Assembly: GCF_003254275.1 (NCBI RefSeq)
Contig: NZ_QKZK01000003.1
Location: 155,746-219,745, forward strand
Direction of reading: 5' to 3'
Length of the DNA: 64,000 bases
DNA from: Breznakibacter xylanolyticus
GTDB lineage: Bacteria; Bacteroidota; Bacteroidia; Bacteroidales; Marinilabiliaceae
In this document: in pieces, positions 52,833 through 62,382 of the stretch
Layout: every line of letters starts with the position of its first letter
How positions within the stretch are numbered: the first letter of the stretch is position 1
The notes under the pieces: generated by a model
Seen by the model: the letters and a program-made list of their open reading frames with translations, nothing else
Databases searched by the model: none
Told to the model about the DNA's origin: nothing
Position numbers and translations under genes: made by a program

Positions 52833-53648
52833 ATGAATCAGTCAATGTTTGATATCAGCGGTAAAATAGCTGTGGTGACCGGAGGGGGTGGCGTTTTGGG
52901 AAGCAGTATTTCACGCAGTTTGCTCGAAGCCGGTGTGAAGGTGATGATGTTGGATATCCGTCAGGAAGTGTTGGATACCCGTATTGCCGAAGTGAAGCAT
53001 TTGGGTGACGTGGACGGCTTGGTTTGTAATGTGCTTGATATGGAGAGCTTGCGTTTGGTGCGCGATAAAATTGTGGCCAAATGGGGGCGCATTGATATTC
53101 TGGTGAACGTTGCCGGTGGTAACCTTCCCGGTGCGACACTGACCGAAGAGCAGACCATTTTTGATATGAAGATTGAAGACTATACCAAGGTGACCGACCT
53201 GAACCTCAATGGGACTGTGTTTCCATCGTTGGTGTTTGGCGAGGCCATGGCCAATAGCAAAGAGGGCAGCATTATCAACATTTCATCCATGGCTACATAT
53301 TCGGCCATTACCCGTGTGATGGGTTATTCAGTGGCTAAAACAGGTGTAAACATCTTTACTCAGTGGATGGCCATGGAAATGGCAATGAAGTTTGGCGATA
53401 AAATTCGTGTCAATGCCATTGCTCCCGGTTTTTTTATCGGTGATCAAAACCGTGCCATTCTCATCAATCCTGATGGATCATATACCGAGCGCAGCAAAAA
53501 AGTAATCGCCAAAACACCCATGAAACGCTTTGGTGATATTAGTGAGCTCAATGGCTTGGTGCAGTTCCTGTGTAGCAATGCTGCCAGTTTCATTACCGGA
53601 GCCATTATTCCTGTGGATGGTGGTTTCAGCTCATTTAGTGGTGTGTAA
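52833..53648 (+). CDS. SDR oxidoreductase, probable D-mannonate/D-fructuronate oxidoreductase
   Basis: The 271-residue short-chain dehydrogenase has the cofactor motif GKIAVVTGGGGVLGSSI, the NAG-equivalent LVNVAGG, catalytic Ser in INISSMATYS and YSVAKTG with catalytic Tyr and Lys, and the PG-motif VNAIAPGFF. It is directly upstream of uxuA, and in Bacteroidota this SDR replaces the classical UxuB, reducing fructuronate to mannonate. No separate uxuB of the long-chain family is in the window. Substrate is inferred from the neighbourhood and comparative knowledge. Confidence 0.85.
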   Translation: MNQSMFDISGKIAVVTGGGGVLGSSISRSLLEAGVKVMMLDIRQEVLDTRIAEVKHLGDVDGLVCNVLDMESLRLVRDKIVAKWGRIDILVNVAGGNLPGATLTEEQTIFDMKIEDYTKVTDLNLNGTVFPSLVFGEAMANSKEGSIINISSMATYSAITRVMGYSVAKTGVNIFTQWMAMEMAMKFGDKIRVNAIAPGFFIGDQNRAILINPDGSYTERSKKVIAKTPMKRFGDISELNGLVQFLCSNAASFITGAIIPVDGGFSSFSGV

Positions 53649-53765
53649 TCATTTTTCTCTTTTTGATTAATATGTGTGTGGAATGCCGATCCATACGGAC
53701 CCTTATGCAGAAGGATACCGGTGGTGTCGGCATTTGTTTTTTTAATTAACTAATTATTGTGACAG

Positions 53766-54977
53766 ATGGCGTTGGAAAAAACTTGGCGTTGGTTTGGTTT
53801 TAATGATACCATCCAACTAAGCGATTTGAAGCAGATGGGCATTGAAGGCGTGGTAACAGCCTTGCATCACATTCCCAATGGGGAGGTGTGGCCGGTAGAC
53901 GAAATCATGAACGTGAAAAACGCCATCGAAGCTCATGGCATGCGCTGGAGTGTGGTCGAAAGTCTGCCTGTTTCTGAAGGTATTAAAATTCAGTCCGATG
54001 ATCGACCCCGGCTCATTCGTAATTATCAGGAGTCGTTGCGCAATTTGGGCAAATGTGGCATTGATACGGTGTGTTACAATTTTATGCCGGTACTCGATTG
54101 GGTGCGTACCGATTTGCATTACACACTGCCATCGGGGGGTGAAGTGATGTATTTCGATTTCCCCACTTTTGTGGCTTTCGACGCTTTTATTCTCAATCGT
54201 CCCGGCGCTGAGGCCGACTATCCGGCCGATATTGTTGAAAAGGCACGTGCCGTTCGACAGGCGATGACCGACGAACAAGCCGATCAGTTGGCTTATCATA
54301 TTATTGTAGTCACTCAGGGTTTTATCGATGGGGTGGTGGATGGTTCTGAACCCGATTTTAAAAAGGCATTTTTAAATTATATTTCGCGCTATCATCACGT
54401 CGATAAAAATAAATTGCGCCAGCATTTGGCCGATTTCTTACGCGATGTGGTGCCTGTGGCCGAAGAAGCCGGTGTTAACCTCTGCATTCATCCCGACGAT
54501 CCTCCGTTTCCTGTGTTGGGCTTGCCTCGCATTGTGAGTACTCAGGAGGATTTTGAGTGGATTGTCAATGCTTACGATTCTGTAGCCAATGGGTTGACTT
54601 TTTGCACCGGCTCGCTGTCGGTGCGTAGTAACGACAAGTTGGTTGACATCGTAAAATCGGTGGGGCATCGCATTCATTTTTTGCATTTGCGCAATAACGT
54701 TCTTTTGCCCGATGGTTGTTTTCATGAGTATGGTCACATTCACGGTTGTGTGGATATGTACGCCGTGATGAAAGCCTTGCTGCAAGAGCAACAGCGCCGC
54801 ATTCGCGAGGGGCGTAAAGATGTGCGCATGCCTGTTCGTCCCGATCATGGGGTCAAGATGCTCGATGATTGGAATCGACAGTCTAATCCCGGATATCCAT
54901 TGATTGGGCGATTGAAAGGCTTGGCTGAATTGGCCGGGCTGGAGATGGGCATCGAACGATCCATGGCTGAGCGTTAA
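53766..54977 (+). CDS. uxuA: Mannonate dehydratase
   Basis: UxuA dehydrates D-mannonate to 2-keto-3-deoxygluconate, the substrate of KdgK. The 403-residue TIM-barrel protein begins with LEKTWRWFGFNDTIQLSDLKQMGIEGVVTALHHIPNGEVW in family style and carries metal-site residues in LCIHPDDPPFPVLGLPRIVS and in RIHFLHLRNN, with MPVRPDHG and DDWNRQSNPGYPLIGRLKGL toward the end. Regulation is expected from the promoter at 52764 and the adjacent AraC protein. Confidence 0.96.
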   Translation: MALEKTWRWFGFNDTIQLSDLKQMGIEGVVTALHHIPNGEVWPVDEIMNVKNAIEAHGMRWSVVESLPVSEGIKIQSDDRPRLIRNYQESLRNLGKCGIDTVCYNFMPVLDWVRTDLHYTLPSGGEVMYFDFPTFVAFDAFILNRPGAEADYPADIVEKARAVRQAMTDEQADQLAYHIIVVTQGFIDGVVDGSEPDFKKAFLNYISRYHHVDKNKLRQHLADFLRDVVPVAEEAGVNLCIHPDDPPFPVLGLPRIVSTQEDFEWIVNAYDSVANGLTFCTGSLSVRSNDKLVDIVKSVGHRIHFLHLRNNVLLPDGCFHEYGHIHGCVDMYAVMKALLQEQQRRIREGRKDVRMPVRPDHGVKMLDDWNRQSNPGYPLIGRLKGLAELAGLEMGIERSMAER

Positions 54978-55150
54978 AATATTATTTTTCTTCCTTATAT
55001 GATGCCTTGCCTTATGGTGAGGCATTTTTTTTTAAAGTTTGTTATTCACATTATTCTTTGCGTGTTTTCTATCTGATTGTAGTTGGTAATATGTTTATAG
55101 ATAGAATTATAAGCGTTATTTTTCACGGGATTGAAAAAAAAGAATCAGAA

Positions 55151-55184
55151 TTGAATACAGGTATCAAATACTTTTATAATTTTG
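55151..55184 (+). promoter_or_regulatory. Possible promoter of the araR-like gene
   Basis: TAATTTTG (55177-55184) matches the -7 form. A TTG is found at 55151-55153, giving a spacer of 23 bases, which is longer than usual. Confidence 0.35.
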
Positions 55185-55267
55185 TGATGAAATCCAAATG
55201 ATTGTGAATGGATTTCGATGAACTTCGTTAACCCAATTCGTTAGAGAAATAAAATCAAGTATTAATC

Positions 55268-55981
55268 ATGACTTCTGAACAGGCTCTTCAAATGTTGTCG
55301 CAGAGTTATAAGCAATATCCTAAACATTACGTGGCCGTAGACTGTGCCATTTTTGGTTATGAAGAAGGGGAGATTAAATTGCTTTTGTATCCGCGTGGAT
55401 TTGAACCTTCTATTGGTAAATGGTCGTTAATGGGTGGGTTTGTTCAGGAGGACGAGTCGCTTGAACAGGCTGCTTTTCGCGTATTATTGCAAACCACCGG
55501 CTTGCGTGATATCTTTTTGGAGCAGGTGGCTGCTTTTTCTAAGCCCGATCGCGATCCCGGTGCAAGGGTTATTAGTATGACTTTTGTGGCATTGATTCGG
55601 ATTGATAAGCACGATAAAGATTTAGTGCGTGAAAATGGTGCGCATTGGTGGCCGGTTACCAAGCTCCCGGCCATGGTGTTTGATCATCTTGAAATTGTTG
55701 AAAAGGCTTTGGACTTTTTGCAGCAACGTGCCGCCAATGAGTTGATTGGTCGTGAATTGTTGCCCGATATGTTCACCCTCATGCAGTTGCGTAATCTTTA
55801 TGAGGCCATTTTTCAACGCCCCTTTGATCCTGGTAATTTTCGTAAAAAGGCTCTTTCATTGGATGTGTTGGAGCGCTTAAACGTTAAAAATACCACCGAA
55901 TCTAAAAAAGGTGCTTTTTATTATCGATTTGTTAAAGATGCTGGAGATAAAAAAGTGGAAAGAATGGTGAAGTTTTGCTAA
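55268..55981 (+). CDS. araR: Nudix-type regulator of arabinose use (AraR-like)
   Basis: The 237-residue protein has an N-terminal Nudix domain and a C-terminal winged HTH (about 165-235, ending LNVKNTTESKKGAFYYRF). The Nudix box, GGFVQEDESLEQAAFRVLLQ, lacks the catalytic REUXEE series (RVLLQT stands in its place), so it should bind a ligand but not hydrolyse it. This is the design described for AraR repressors of Bacteroides and relatives. It stands in front of araA, araD and araB, which supports control of the arabinose operon. The start fits because the sequence immediately upstream is AT-rich and the earlier frame is unconvincing. Confidence 0.85.
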   Translation: MTSEQALQMLSQSYKQYPKHYVAVDCAIFGYEEGEIKLLLYPRGFEPSIGKWSLMGGFVQEDESLEQAAFRVLLQTTGLRDIFLEQVAAFSKPDRDPGARVISMTFVALIRIDKHDKDLVRENGAHWWPVTKLPAMVFDHLEIVEKALDFLQQRAANELIGRELLPDMFTLMQLRNLYEAIFQRPFDPGNFRKKALSLDVLERLNVKNTTESKKGAFYYRFVKDAGDKKVERMVKFC

Positions 55982-55986
55982 AAAAA

Positions 55987-56018
55987 TTTGACATTTAGAA
56001 AAGTGAATACTACCTTTA
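55987..56018 (+). promoter_or_regulatory. Promoter of the ara operon
   Basis: TTTG (55987-55990), 20 bases, then TACCTTTA (56011-56018, one base from TAnnTTTG) form a good promoter. It begins six bases after the araR stop codon and gives a leader of about 225 bases before araA. Confidence 0.55.
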
Positions 56019-56250
56019 ATGTGTTTGTTTTGGGGATGCCTGATGTTGGTGAGCTCGAATAAACTGGTAGTAAGTAGGTGGTTGGAATATTAGTGTTTTG
56101 GGCTGTTGTGGAAATTTAGTGGTGGTTCTTTTGTGTAGCGACTTCTAAATGTATCACCAAAAAATAGCAACCGCCAATAAAAATGAATGACGTACGATGC
56201 GACATATTGAGAGTTTTAATAAAAATGAAATCATTTAATATTCGAAGACG

Positions 56251-57759
56251 ATGAAAAAAGGATTCTTTGATCAGTTTGAAGTATGGTTCATTACCGGAGC
56301 CCAACTTCTTTATGGTGGTGACGCAGTGGTGGCTGTCGATAGTCACTCTAATGAAATGGTGGCCGGCCTTAACGCTTCGGGTAACCTGCCTGTAAAAGTT
56401 GTTTACAAAGGCACCGTTAACTCCGCCAAAGAAGTAACTGCTGCTTTTAAAGCAGCTAATAACGATGATAAATGTATCGGGGTGATCACCTGGATGCACA
56501 CTTTTTCACCTGCCAAAATGTGGATTCGCGGCTTGCAGGAATTGAACAAGCCTTTGTTGCATTTCCACACTCAATTCAATAAGGAGATTCCATGGGATAA
56601 AATCGACATGGATTTCATGAACCTGAATCAGTCTGCTCACGGTGACCGTGAATTTGGTCATATTGTGTCACGCATGCGCAAAAACCGCAAAGTGGTTGTT
56701 GGGCACTGGCAGGATTCGCAGGCACAGGCGAAAATTGCTGTGTGGATGCGTGTGTCTGCCGGTTGGGCCGATTCTCGCGACATGCGCATCATTCGATTTG
56801 GTGATCAAATGAACAATGTGGCTGTGACCGATGGCGACAAAGTTGAAGCTGAAATGCGTTTGGGATATCATGTCGATTACTATCCCATTGCTAAATTGGT
56901 GAAAATTGCCGATGGTGTGAGCGATGCTGATGTGGCTGCGTTGGTGAAAGAATACGAAGCATCATACGATTTTGCGGCTAACTGTAAAGAAGGTGGCAAA
57001 GATCGTGCGCAAGTGGTGAATGCTGCTCGCATTGAAATCGGGTTGCGTCGTTTCCTCGAGGAAAAAGGTGCCAAGGCTTTTACAACCAACTTTGATGATT
57101 TGGAAGGTGTGGATCAGCTTCCCGGTTTGGCTTCACAGCGTCTGATGGCCGAAGGTTATGGTTTCGGTGCCGAAGGGGACTGGAAAACTGCTGCCCTTTA
57201 CCGTACCATGTGGTTCATGGGGCAGGGGATGCCTAAAGGTTGTTCATTCCTAGAGGATTACACCCTTAACTTTGATGGCGAAAAGAGCACCATCCTTCAG
57301 GCGCACATGCTCGAAGTATGTCCTTTGATTGCTGAGCACAAACCCAAACTCGAAGTGCATCCGTTGGGTATTGGCGGTAAAAACGATCCCGCTCGTCTGG
57401 TATTTACCAGCAAACCCGGTCAGGGCGTTGCTGCGACCATTGTGGACATGGGCAATCGTTTCCGTATGATTGTGAACGTGGTGGATTGTGTGAAATCGAA
57501 AGATTTGCCTAAGCTGCCTGTTGCAAGTGCTTTGTGGATTCCTCAGCCAAACCTCGAAATTGGCGCAGCGGCTTGGATCTTGGCCGGTGGAACTCACCAC
57601 ACCAGCTTCTCCTATGACCTCACGCTCGAGTATCTCGAGGACTATGCCGATATGGCTGGTATCGAATTGGTGATTATTGACAATAACACCACCATTCGCG
57701 AGTTCAAGAAGGAATTGCAGTGGAATGACCTCTATTTCGCCTTGAATAAAGGATTATAA
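56251..57759 (+). CDS. araA: L-arabinose isomerase
   Basis: AraA converts L-arabinose to L-ribulose with Mn. The 502-residue length is normal. Family segments include FEVWFITGAQLLYG, VITWMHTFSPAKMWIRGL, LLHFHTQFNKEIPWDKIDMDFMNLNQSAHGDREFG, and GSFL-type metal residues near LNFDGEKSTILQAHMLEVCP, with HPLGIGGKNDPARLVF and AGGTHHTSFSYDL in the C-terminal part. It leads the enzyme block araA-symporter-araD-araB. Confidence 0.98.
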   Translation: MKKGFFDQFEVWFITGAQLLYGGDAVVAVDSHSNEMVAGLNASGNLPVKVVYKGTVNSAKEVTAAFKAANNDDKCIGVITWMHTFSPAKMWIRGLQELNKPLLHFHTQFNKEIPWDKIDMDFMNLNQSAHGDREFGHIVSRMRKNRKVVVGHWQDSQAQAKIAVWMRVSAGWADSRDMRIIRFGDQMNNVAVTDGDKVEAEMRLGYHVDYYPIAKLVKIADGVSDADVAALVKEYEASYDFAANCKEGGKDRAQVVNAARIEIGLRRFLEEKGAKAFTTNFDDLEGVDQLPGLASQRLMAEGYGFGAEGDWKTAALYRTMWFMGQGMPKGCSFLEDYTLNFDGEKSTILQAHMLEVCPLIAEHKPKLEVHPLGIGGKNDPARLVFTSKPGQGVAATIVDMGNRFRMIVNVVDCVKSKDLPKLPVASALWIPQPNLEIGAAAWILAGGTHHTSFSYDLTLEYLEDYADMAGIELVIIDNNTTIREFKKELQWNDLYFALNKGL

Positions 57760-57770
57760 ATGTATATTTG

Positions 57771-57810
57771 AACCTCCGGTAATAAAAGTATTCCGGAGGT
57801 TTAATTTTTT
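57771..57810 (+). terminator. Hairpin after araA
   Basis: AACCTCCGG and CCGGAGGTT pair exactly, with TTAATTTTTTT following. Some transcription probably stops here, giving araA a higher level than the genes behind it. Confidence 0.75.
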
Positions 57811-57841
57811 TATTTCTAACACTTATTAATCAAATTAATTT

Positions 57842-59701
57842 ATGAATGCCGGATTTACAGTGCTTGACTGGACAATCTTTATCGGCTATGCCATTTTGAT
57901 TGTCGGTTTGGGTCTATGGTTATCCCGGGGGAAAGAAGGTAAGCAGGAAGATGCCAAAGATTACTTCCTGGCCGGTGGAACCCTCTCGTGGTGGGCTGTA
58001 GGAGCCTCTTTGATTGCAGCTAACATCTCTGCTGAACACTTCATCGGGATGTCGGGCTCCGGATTTGCTGTGGGGTTGGGGATTGCTGCCTATGAGTGGA
58101 TTGCCGCCATTACCCTGATTTTGGTAGCTAAATATTTGCTGCCGCAAATGATCGACAAGAAGATCTTCTCCATGCCTCAGTTCGCCAAAGAACGTTATGG
58201 CAAGGGCGTTAGTTTCTTCTTTTCTTTTTTCTGGTTGTTGGTTTACGTGTTTGTGAACCTCACTTCTGTGGCTTGGTTGGGTGCCATGGCCATGGATCAA
58301 ATTCTTGGAATCCCCATGGAATATGGAGTTCCCGGCTTGTTAGTGTTTGCTGGTGTTTACTCTATCTATGGTGGTCTGAAAGCTGTGGCATGGACCGATG
58401 TGTTGCAGGTGGTTTTCCTGGTGGGTGGCGGTTTGATTACTGCTTTCTTTGCTTTGGATGCCGTTTCGGGACCTGATGGCTCTGCGCTTGATGGGTTTTT
58501 GATGGTCTTGAATAAAGTACAGGAAAATCCCGGTGACTTGCACTTCAATATGATTATTGATGAAAACGTGAGCCCTTCTATTTTTAACAACCTTCCCGGT
58601 ATGGCTGTTATTTTCGGGGCCATGTGGTTGACCAACATCGGTTATTGGGGTTTTAACCAATATATTATTCAAAAAGGTTTGGCTGCTAAGAGTTTGGCTG
58701 AGGCCAAGCGTGGTTTGATCTTCGCGGGTTATTTGAAGATTCTAATTCCGTTGATCGTGATCATTCCCGGTATTACTGCCTATGTGATGTTTACCCATCC
58801 CGAGTTACAATCGACTTTGCATGGATTGCAGGGATCTATTGATAAGCCCGATCAGGCTTATCCGTGGTTGCTGCGTAACTTTGCGCCTGCAGGTATTCGC
58901 GGTTTGGCTTTTGCTGCCCTTGTTGCTGCAGTGGTGTCGTCTTTGGCGTCTATGCTCAACTCAACTTCGACCATTTTTACTCTCGATATTTATAAGGATC
59001 TCATTAATAAGAATGCTGACGATAAGAAGTTGGTGTTTGTAGGTCGTGTGGCTGCATTTGTTGCTTTAATTATTGCCATGGTTTCTGCCAAACCACTTTT
59101 AGGCGGTCTGGATCAGGCGTTCCAATACATTCAGGAATATACCGGCTTTATCTATCCCGGTGTCGTGGTGGTGTTCGGTATGGGTATTTTGTGGAAACGT
59201 GCCACAAACCGTGCTGCTTTGTGGACGACCATTGCCACCATTCCTGCCGGTATTGCCATGAAAGTGGCGTTGCCCGATTTGCCATTCATTATCAGAATGG
59301 GATATGTGTGTATGCTGCTGATTACACTGGCAGTGGTATTGGTGTTGACCGACAAGCACAAAACCAAGGCTGCAATTCTTTCAGCTGAGAATCGCTCTAT
59401 GCTTCAAAAAGCAGGTTTGGTGTCAGGTGTTTTGGCTGCCATTACTTTTGTGGCAGGTCTGATTTGGGGTACCAACCTTTTTGGTTGTGGCTTGCTCCAT
59501 ATCGGTTTCCACTCTATTTTCATGTTGACGTTCCTGCTGGCTTTTGTGTCCATTATCATGTACACCAATGCCAATGCTCATACCCAGGATGACAAAGCTT
59601 ACGATTTCGATCCTAAGTTGTTTTCGACCGATAAAGGTTTCGCAATTGGTGCCATGGGTATCGTGGTGATCATTGTGGCTCTTTACGCTTATTTCTGGTA
59701 A
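57842..59701 (+). CDS. Sodium:solute symporter (sugar, probably arabinose)
   Basis: This 619-residue protein belongs to the SSS family. It has the N-terminal DYFLAGGTLSWWAVGASLIAANISAEHFIG motif and the core GYWGFNQYIIQKGLAAKS, with about 14 predicted membrane segments. It resembles SGLT-like carriers for monosaccharides. Its place between araA and araD makes L-arabinose the likely solute. The C terminus extends beyond the usual end with two more membrane segments. Confidence 0.92.
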   Translation: MNAGFTVLDWTIFIGYAILIVGLGLWLSRGKEGKQEDAKDYFLAGGTLSWWAVGASLIAANISAEHFIGMSGSGFAVGLGIAAYEWIAAITLILVAKYLLPQMIDKKIFSMPQFAKERYGKGVSFFFSFFWLLVYVFVNLTSVAWLGAMAMDQILGIPMEYGVPGLLVFAGVYSIYGGLKAVAWTDVLQVVFLVGGGLITAFFALDAVSGPDGSALDGFLMVLNKVQENPGDLHFNMIIDENVSPSIFNNLPGMAVIFGAMWLTNIGYWGFNQYIIQKGLAAKSLAEAKRGLIFAGYLKILIPLIVIIPGITAYVMFTHPELQSTLHGLQGSIDKPDQAYPWLLRNFAPAGIRGLAFAALVAAVVSSLASMLNSTSTIFTLDIYKDLINKNADDKKLVFVGRVAAFVALIIAMVSAKPLLGGLDQAFQYIQEYTGFIYPGVVVVFGMGILWKRATNRAALWTTIATIPAGIAMKVALPDLPFIIRMGYVCMLLITLAVVLVLTDKHKTKAAILSAENRSMLQKAGLVSGVLAAITFVAGLIWGTNLFGCGLLHIGFHSIFMLTFLLAFVSIIMYTNANAHTQDDKAYDFDPKLFSTDKGFAIGAMGIVVIIVALYAYFW

Positions 59702-59710
59702 GACTCATTG

Positions 59711-59752
59711 ATCCGGTTCCTCTGCCTTCAGGGGGAGGAACCGGATTTATTT
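59711..59752 (+). terminator. Hairpin after the symporter gene
   Basis: ATCCGGTTCCTC (59711-59722) and GAGGAACCGGAT (59735-59746) are exact complements, followed by TTATTTCT. araD and araB may need read-through or a further promoter in the 140-base gap. Confidence 0.75.
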
Positions 59753-59890
59753 CTACTATTGTTCCCGGAGGTTACACTCCTGCATCCCTTGTGTTTGTTG
59801 TAAAATATATCTGTTGTGCCATCTGTGATTCTGTGTGGTACGACCTGTGTATTGTCTGTTTTATCCTGTATTTTTTTAATCGGATTTATC

Positions 59891-60583
59891 ATGTTAGAAA
59901 ATTTAAAAGCCGAAGTGTGTCAGGCCAACCTTGACCTGGTTACCTATGGATTGGTCATATTTACCTGGGGAAATGTCAGCGCCATTGATCGTCAGAGTGG
60001 TTTGGTGGTCATTAAACCCAGTGGGGTTGCATATGATGGCATGAACCCCTCGCAGATGGTGGTGGTCGATTTAGATGGCAATGTGGTTGAAGGTAATCTC
60101 CGCCCATCGTCTGATACGCCAACACATCTTGAACTTTACAAATCTTTTCCCGAAATTGGAGGGATTGTCCACACACATTCAACCTTTGCAACGGCATGGG
60201 CGCAGGCTGGGCTTGACTTGCCTATTGTTGGAACGACTCATGCCGATTATTTTGCCAATACCATCCCTTGTACTCGCGATATGACCGAAGCTGAGGTGAA
60301 AGGTGCTTATGAAAAAGAAACCGGCTCTGTTATTATTGATACATTTCAATCTCGCGGATTAAATCCGGTACACATTCCCGGTGTGTTGGTGAAAAATCAT
60401 GCTCCTTTTACCTGGGGCAAAGATGCTCACGATGCTGTTCACAACAGTGTGGTGATTGAACAGGTTGCTAAGATGACCTGCATGTCGAAAATGCTCAATC
60501 CGGCAATGACGATGAATCCTCATTTGGTGACCAAGCATTTCGAACGAAAGCATGGTCAAAATGCCTATTACGGTCAGAAATAA
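59891..60583 (+). CDS. araD: L-ribulose-5-phosphate 4-epimerase
   Basis: AraD interconverts L-ribulose-5-phosphate and D-xylulose-5-phosphate. The 230-residue class II aldolase-fold protein starts [20 protein letters not shown]; the upstream Met at 59816 would add a hydrophobic stretch unlike this cytoplasmic enzyme. Zinc ligands are seen in [18 protein letters not shown], and further family residues in [20 protein letters not shown] and [20 protein letters not shown]. Confidence 0.96.
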   Translation: MLENLKAEVCQANLDLVTYGLVIFTWGNVSAIDRQSGLVVIKPSGVAYDGMNPSQMVVVDLDGNVVEGNLRPSSDTPTHLELYKSFPEIGGIVHTHSTFATAWAQAGLDLPIVGTTHADYFANTIPCTRDMTEAEVKGAYEKETGSVIIDTFQSRGLNPVHIPGVLVKNHAPFTWGKDAHDAVHNSVVIEQVAKMTCMSKMLNPAMTMNPHLVTKHFERKHGQNAYYGQK

Positions 60584-60613
60584 TTGTAAAATTGAAATAT
60601 AAAAATTGAAAAG

Positions 60614-62284
60614 ATGGCTCAAGATAAATATGTAATTGGTTTGGATTACGGCTCCGACTCTGCTCGTGCTGTGATTGTGAATGCTTTTACCGGTCAGGAA
60701 GTGGCTTCGGCTGTTAAGTATTACCCCCGCTGGATTGAGGGTAAATATTGCGATGCCGTTAAGGATCAATATCGTCAACATCCCTTGGATTATGTCGAGG
60801 TGATGGAATTTATTGTCAAAGACTCTCTTGCTAAAGCTGGCCCTGGTGTGGCCGAAAACGTGGTGGGAATGTCGTTTGATACCACCGGTAGTACACCTGT
60901 TTTCGTTAACGAAGAAGGTATCCCATTGGCCTTATTGCCCGGTTTTGAGCAAAACCCCAATGCCATGTTTGTGCTTTGGAAAGACCACACGGCTGTGAAA
61001 GAGGCTGCTGAGATTAATGAGTTGGCTCGCAAGTGGAAGATTGACTATACTGCCTATGAAGGGGGTATTTACTCTTCGGAATGGGTGTGGGCCAAGGTTC
61101 TGCATGTATTGCGTGAGGATGAAGCTGTGCGTAAGGCTGCTTATTCCTGGATTGAACATTGCGACTGGATGCCGGCTCTCATTACCGGCAAACAGAAGCC
61201 TCTTGAGGTGGTTCGCAGTCGTTGCTCGGCCGGACACAAAGCCATGTGGCTCGAGAGCTGGGGCGGTTTGCCCGATGAGGATTTCCTTACCACCCTCGAT
61301 CCGTTACTGAAAGGTTATCGCGACCGTTTGTTCCGAGATACTTATACCAGTGATGCGAAAGTTGGTAATCTGACACCTGAATGGGCTCAACGCCTTGGCT
61401 TAACCACCAACGTTGCTGTAGGGGTCGGTGCGTTTGATTGCCACATGGGGGCTGTGGGTGGCGAGGTGACTCCCAATGTGTTGGCTCGTGCCATCGGTAC
61501 ATCCACTTGCGATATTATGATCGCTCCTTATGAAGAAATTGGCGATAAGCTGATTGCAGGCATTTGTGGTCAGGTTGATGGTTCTGTGGTTCCCGGCTAT
61601 GTTGGGCTCGAGGCCGGCCAATCGGCTTTTGGTGATATCTATGCTTGGTTCAAGCGTGTGGTGGCTTGGCCGGTTGAGAATATCCTTGCTAAGACAAGTG
61701 TTGTGGATGCCGAAACACGGGCTAAACTGGTTGATGAGGTGATGGATCAAATCATTCCTCAGTTGTCAATCGAGGCCATGAAGATTCCTGTTGAAGAATC
61801 GACCATCATTGCCGTTGATTGGATGAACGGCCGGCGGACGCCTGATGCCAGCCAGGAGGTGACCGGGGCTATTGCCGGCTTGAAATTGGGTTCTACAGCT
61901 CCCCGTATTTTTCGGGCTCTGGTTGAAGCCACTGCATTTGGATCCAAAGCCATCGTTGATCGTTTTGCCCGTGAGGGGGTAAAAATTGAAGGTGTCATTG
62001 GCTTAGGTGGTGTGGCCAAAAAATCGCCTTTTGTAATGCAAACCCTGGCTGATGTGTTGAACATGCCTATTAAAGTGGCTCGTACTGAGCAGACCTGTGC
62101 CTTTGGTGCTGCCATGTTTGCTGCTGTGGTTGCAGGTGTTTATCCCAAAGTAGAAGATGCACAAAAGGCCATGGGGAAAGGATTCGAGAAGGAATATCAA
62201 CCCATTGCTGATAATGTGAAGATGTATGCTCAGATTTACCAAAAGTATGTCAAATTAGGGCAGTTTACCGAGAAAGAAATGTAA
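60614..62284 (+). CDS. araB: L-ribulokinase
   Basis: AraB phosphorylates L-ribulose with ATP. The 556-residue FGGY kinase shows YVIGLDYGSDSARAVIVNA at the N terminus, CSAGHKAMW (substrate-binding) in the middle and, at the C terminus, GLGGVAKKSPFVMQTLADVLNMPIKVART with FGAAMFAAV. It is the last gene of the ara block, 30 bases behind araD. Confidence 0.97.
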   Translation: MAQDKYVIGLDYGSDSARAVIVNAFTGQEVASAVKYYPRWIEGKYCDAVKDQYRQHPLDYVEVMEFIVKDSLAKAGPGVAENVVGMSFDTTGSTPVFVNEEGIPLALLPGFEQNPNAMFVLWKDHTAVKEAAEINELARKWKIDYTAYEGGIYSSEWVWAKVLHVLREDEAVRKAAYSWIEHCDWMPALITGKQKPLEVVRSRCSAGHKAMWLESWGGLPDEDFLTTLDPLLKGYRDRLFRDTYTSDAKVGNLTPEWAQRLGLTTNVAVGVGAFDCHMGAVGGEVTPNVLARAIGTSTCDIMIAPYEEIGDKLIAGICGQVDGSVVPGYVGLEAGQSAFGDIYAWFKRVVAWPVENILAKTSVVDAETRAKLVDEVMDQIIPQLSIEAMKIPVEESTIIAVDWMNGRRTPDASQEVTGAIAGLKLGSTAPRIFRALVEATAFGSKAIVDRFAREGVKIEGVIGLGGVAKKSPFVMQTLADVLNMPIKVARTEQTCAFGAAMFAAVVAGVYPKVEDAQKAMGKGFEKEYQPIADNVKMYAQIYQKYVKLGQFTEKEM

Positions 62285-62313
62285 TGTCTCTCTGAAAATT
62301 CCTGAATATAGGA

Positions 62314-62360
62314 GGCCTTCTGTTTACATGCTTGTAAACAGAGGGCTTTATTTTTATTTT
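62314..62360 (+). terminator. Terminator of the ara operon
   Basis: An imperfect stem joins GCCTTCTGTTTAC with GTAAACAGAGGGC around a six-base loop and is followed by a T-rich tail. It overlaps the promoter of the next gene. Confidence 0.75.
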
Positions 62361-62362
62361 TG
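62332..62362 (+). promoter_or_regulatory. Promoter of the phosphatase gene
   Basis: TTG (62332-62334), 20 bases and TATTTTTG (62355-62362) fit both consensus elements. The -33 part lies inside the terminator loop and arm of the ara operon. Start of transcription would be near 62369. Confidence 0.6.
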
Positions 62363-62382
62363 CGCTGTTAAAAAAATGAGGG

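Noticed and set aside
55007..55201. 64-codon frame after uxuA
   Set aside because: It overlaps the likely promoter of the araR-like gene and has no recognisable feature.
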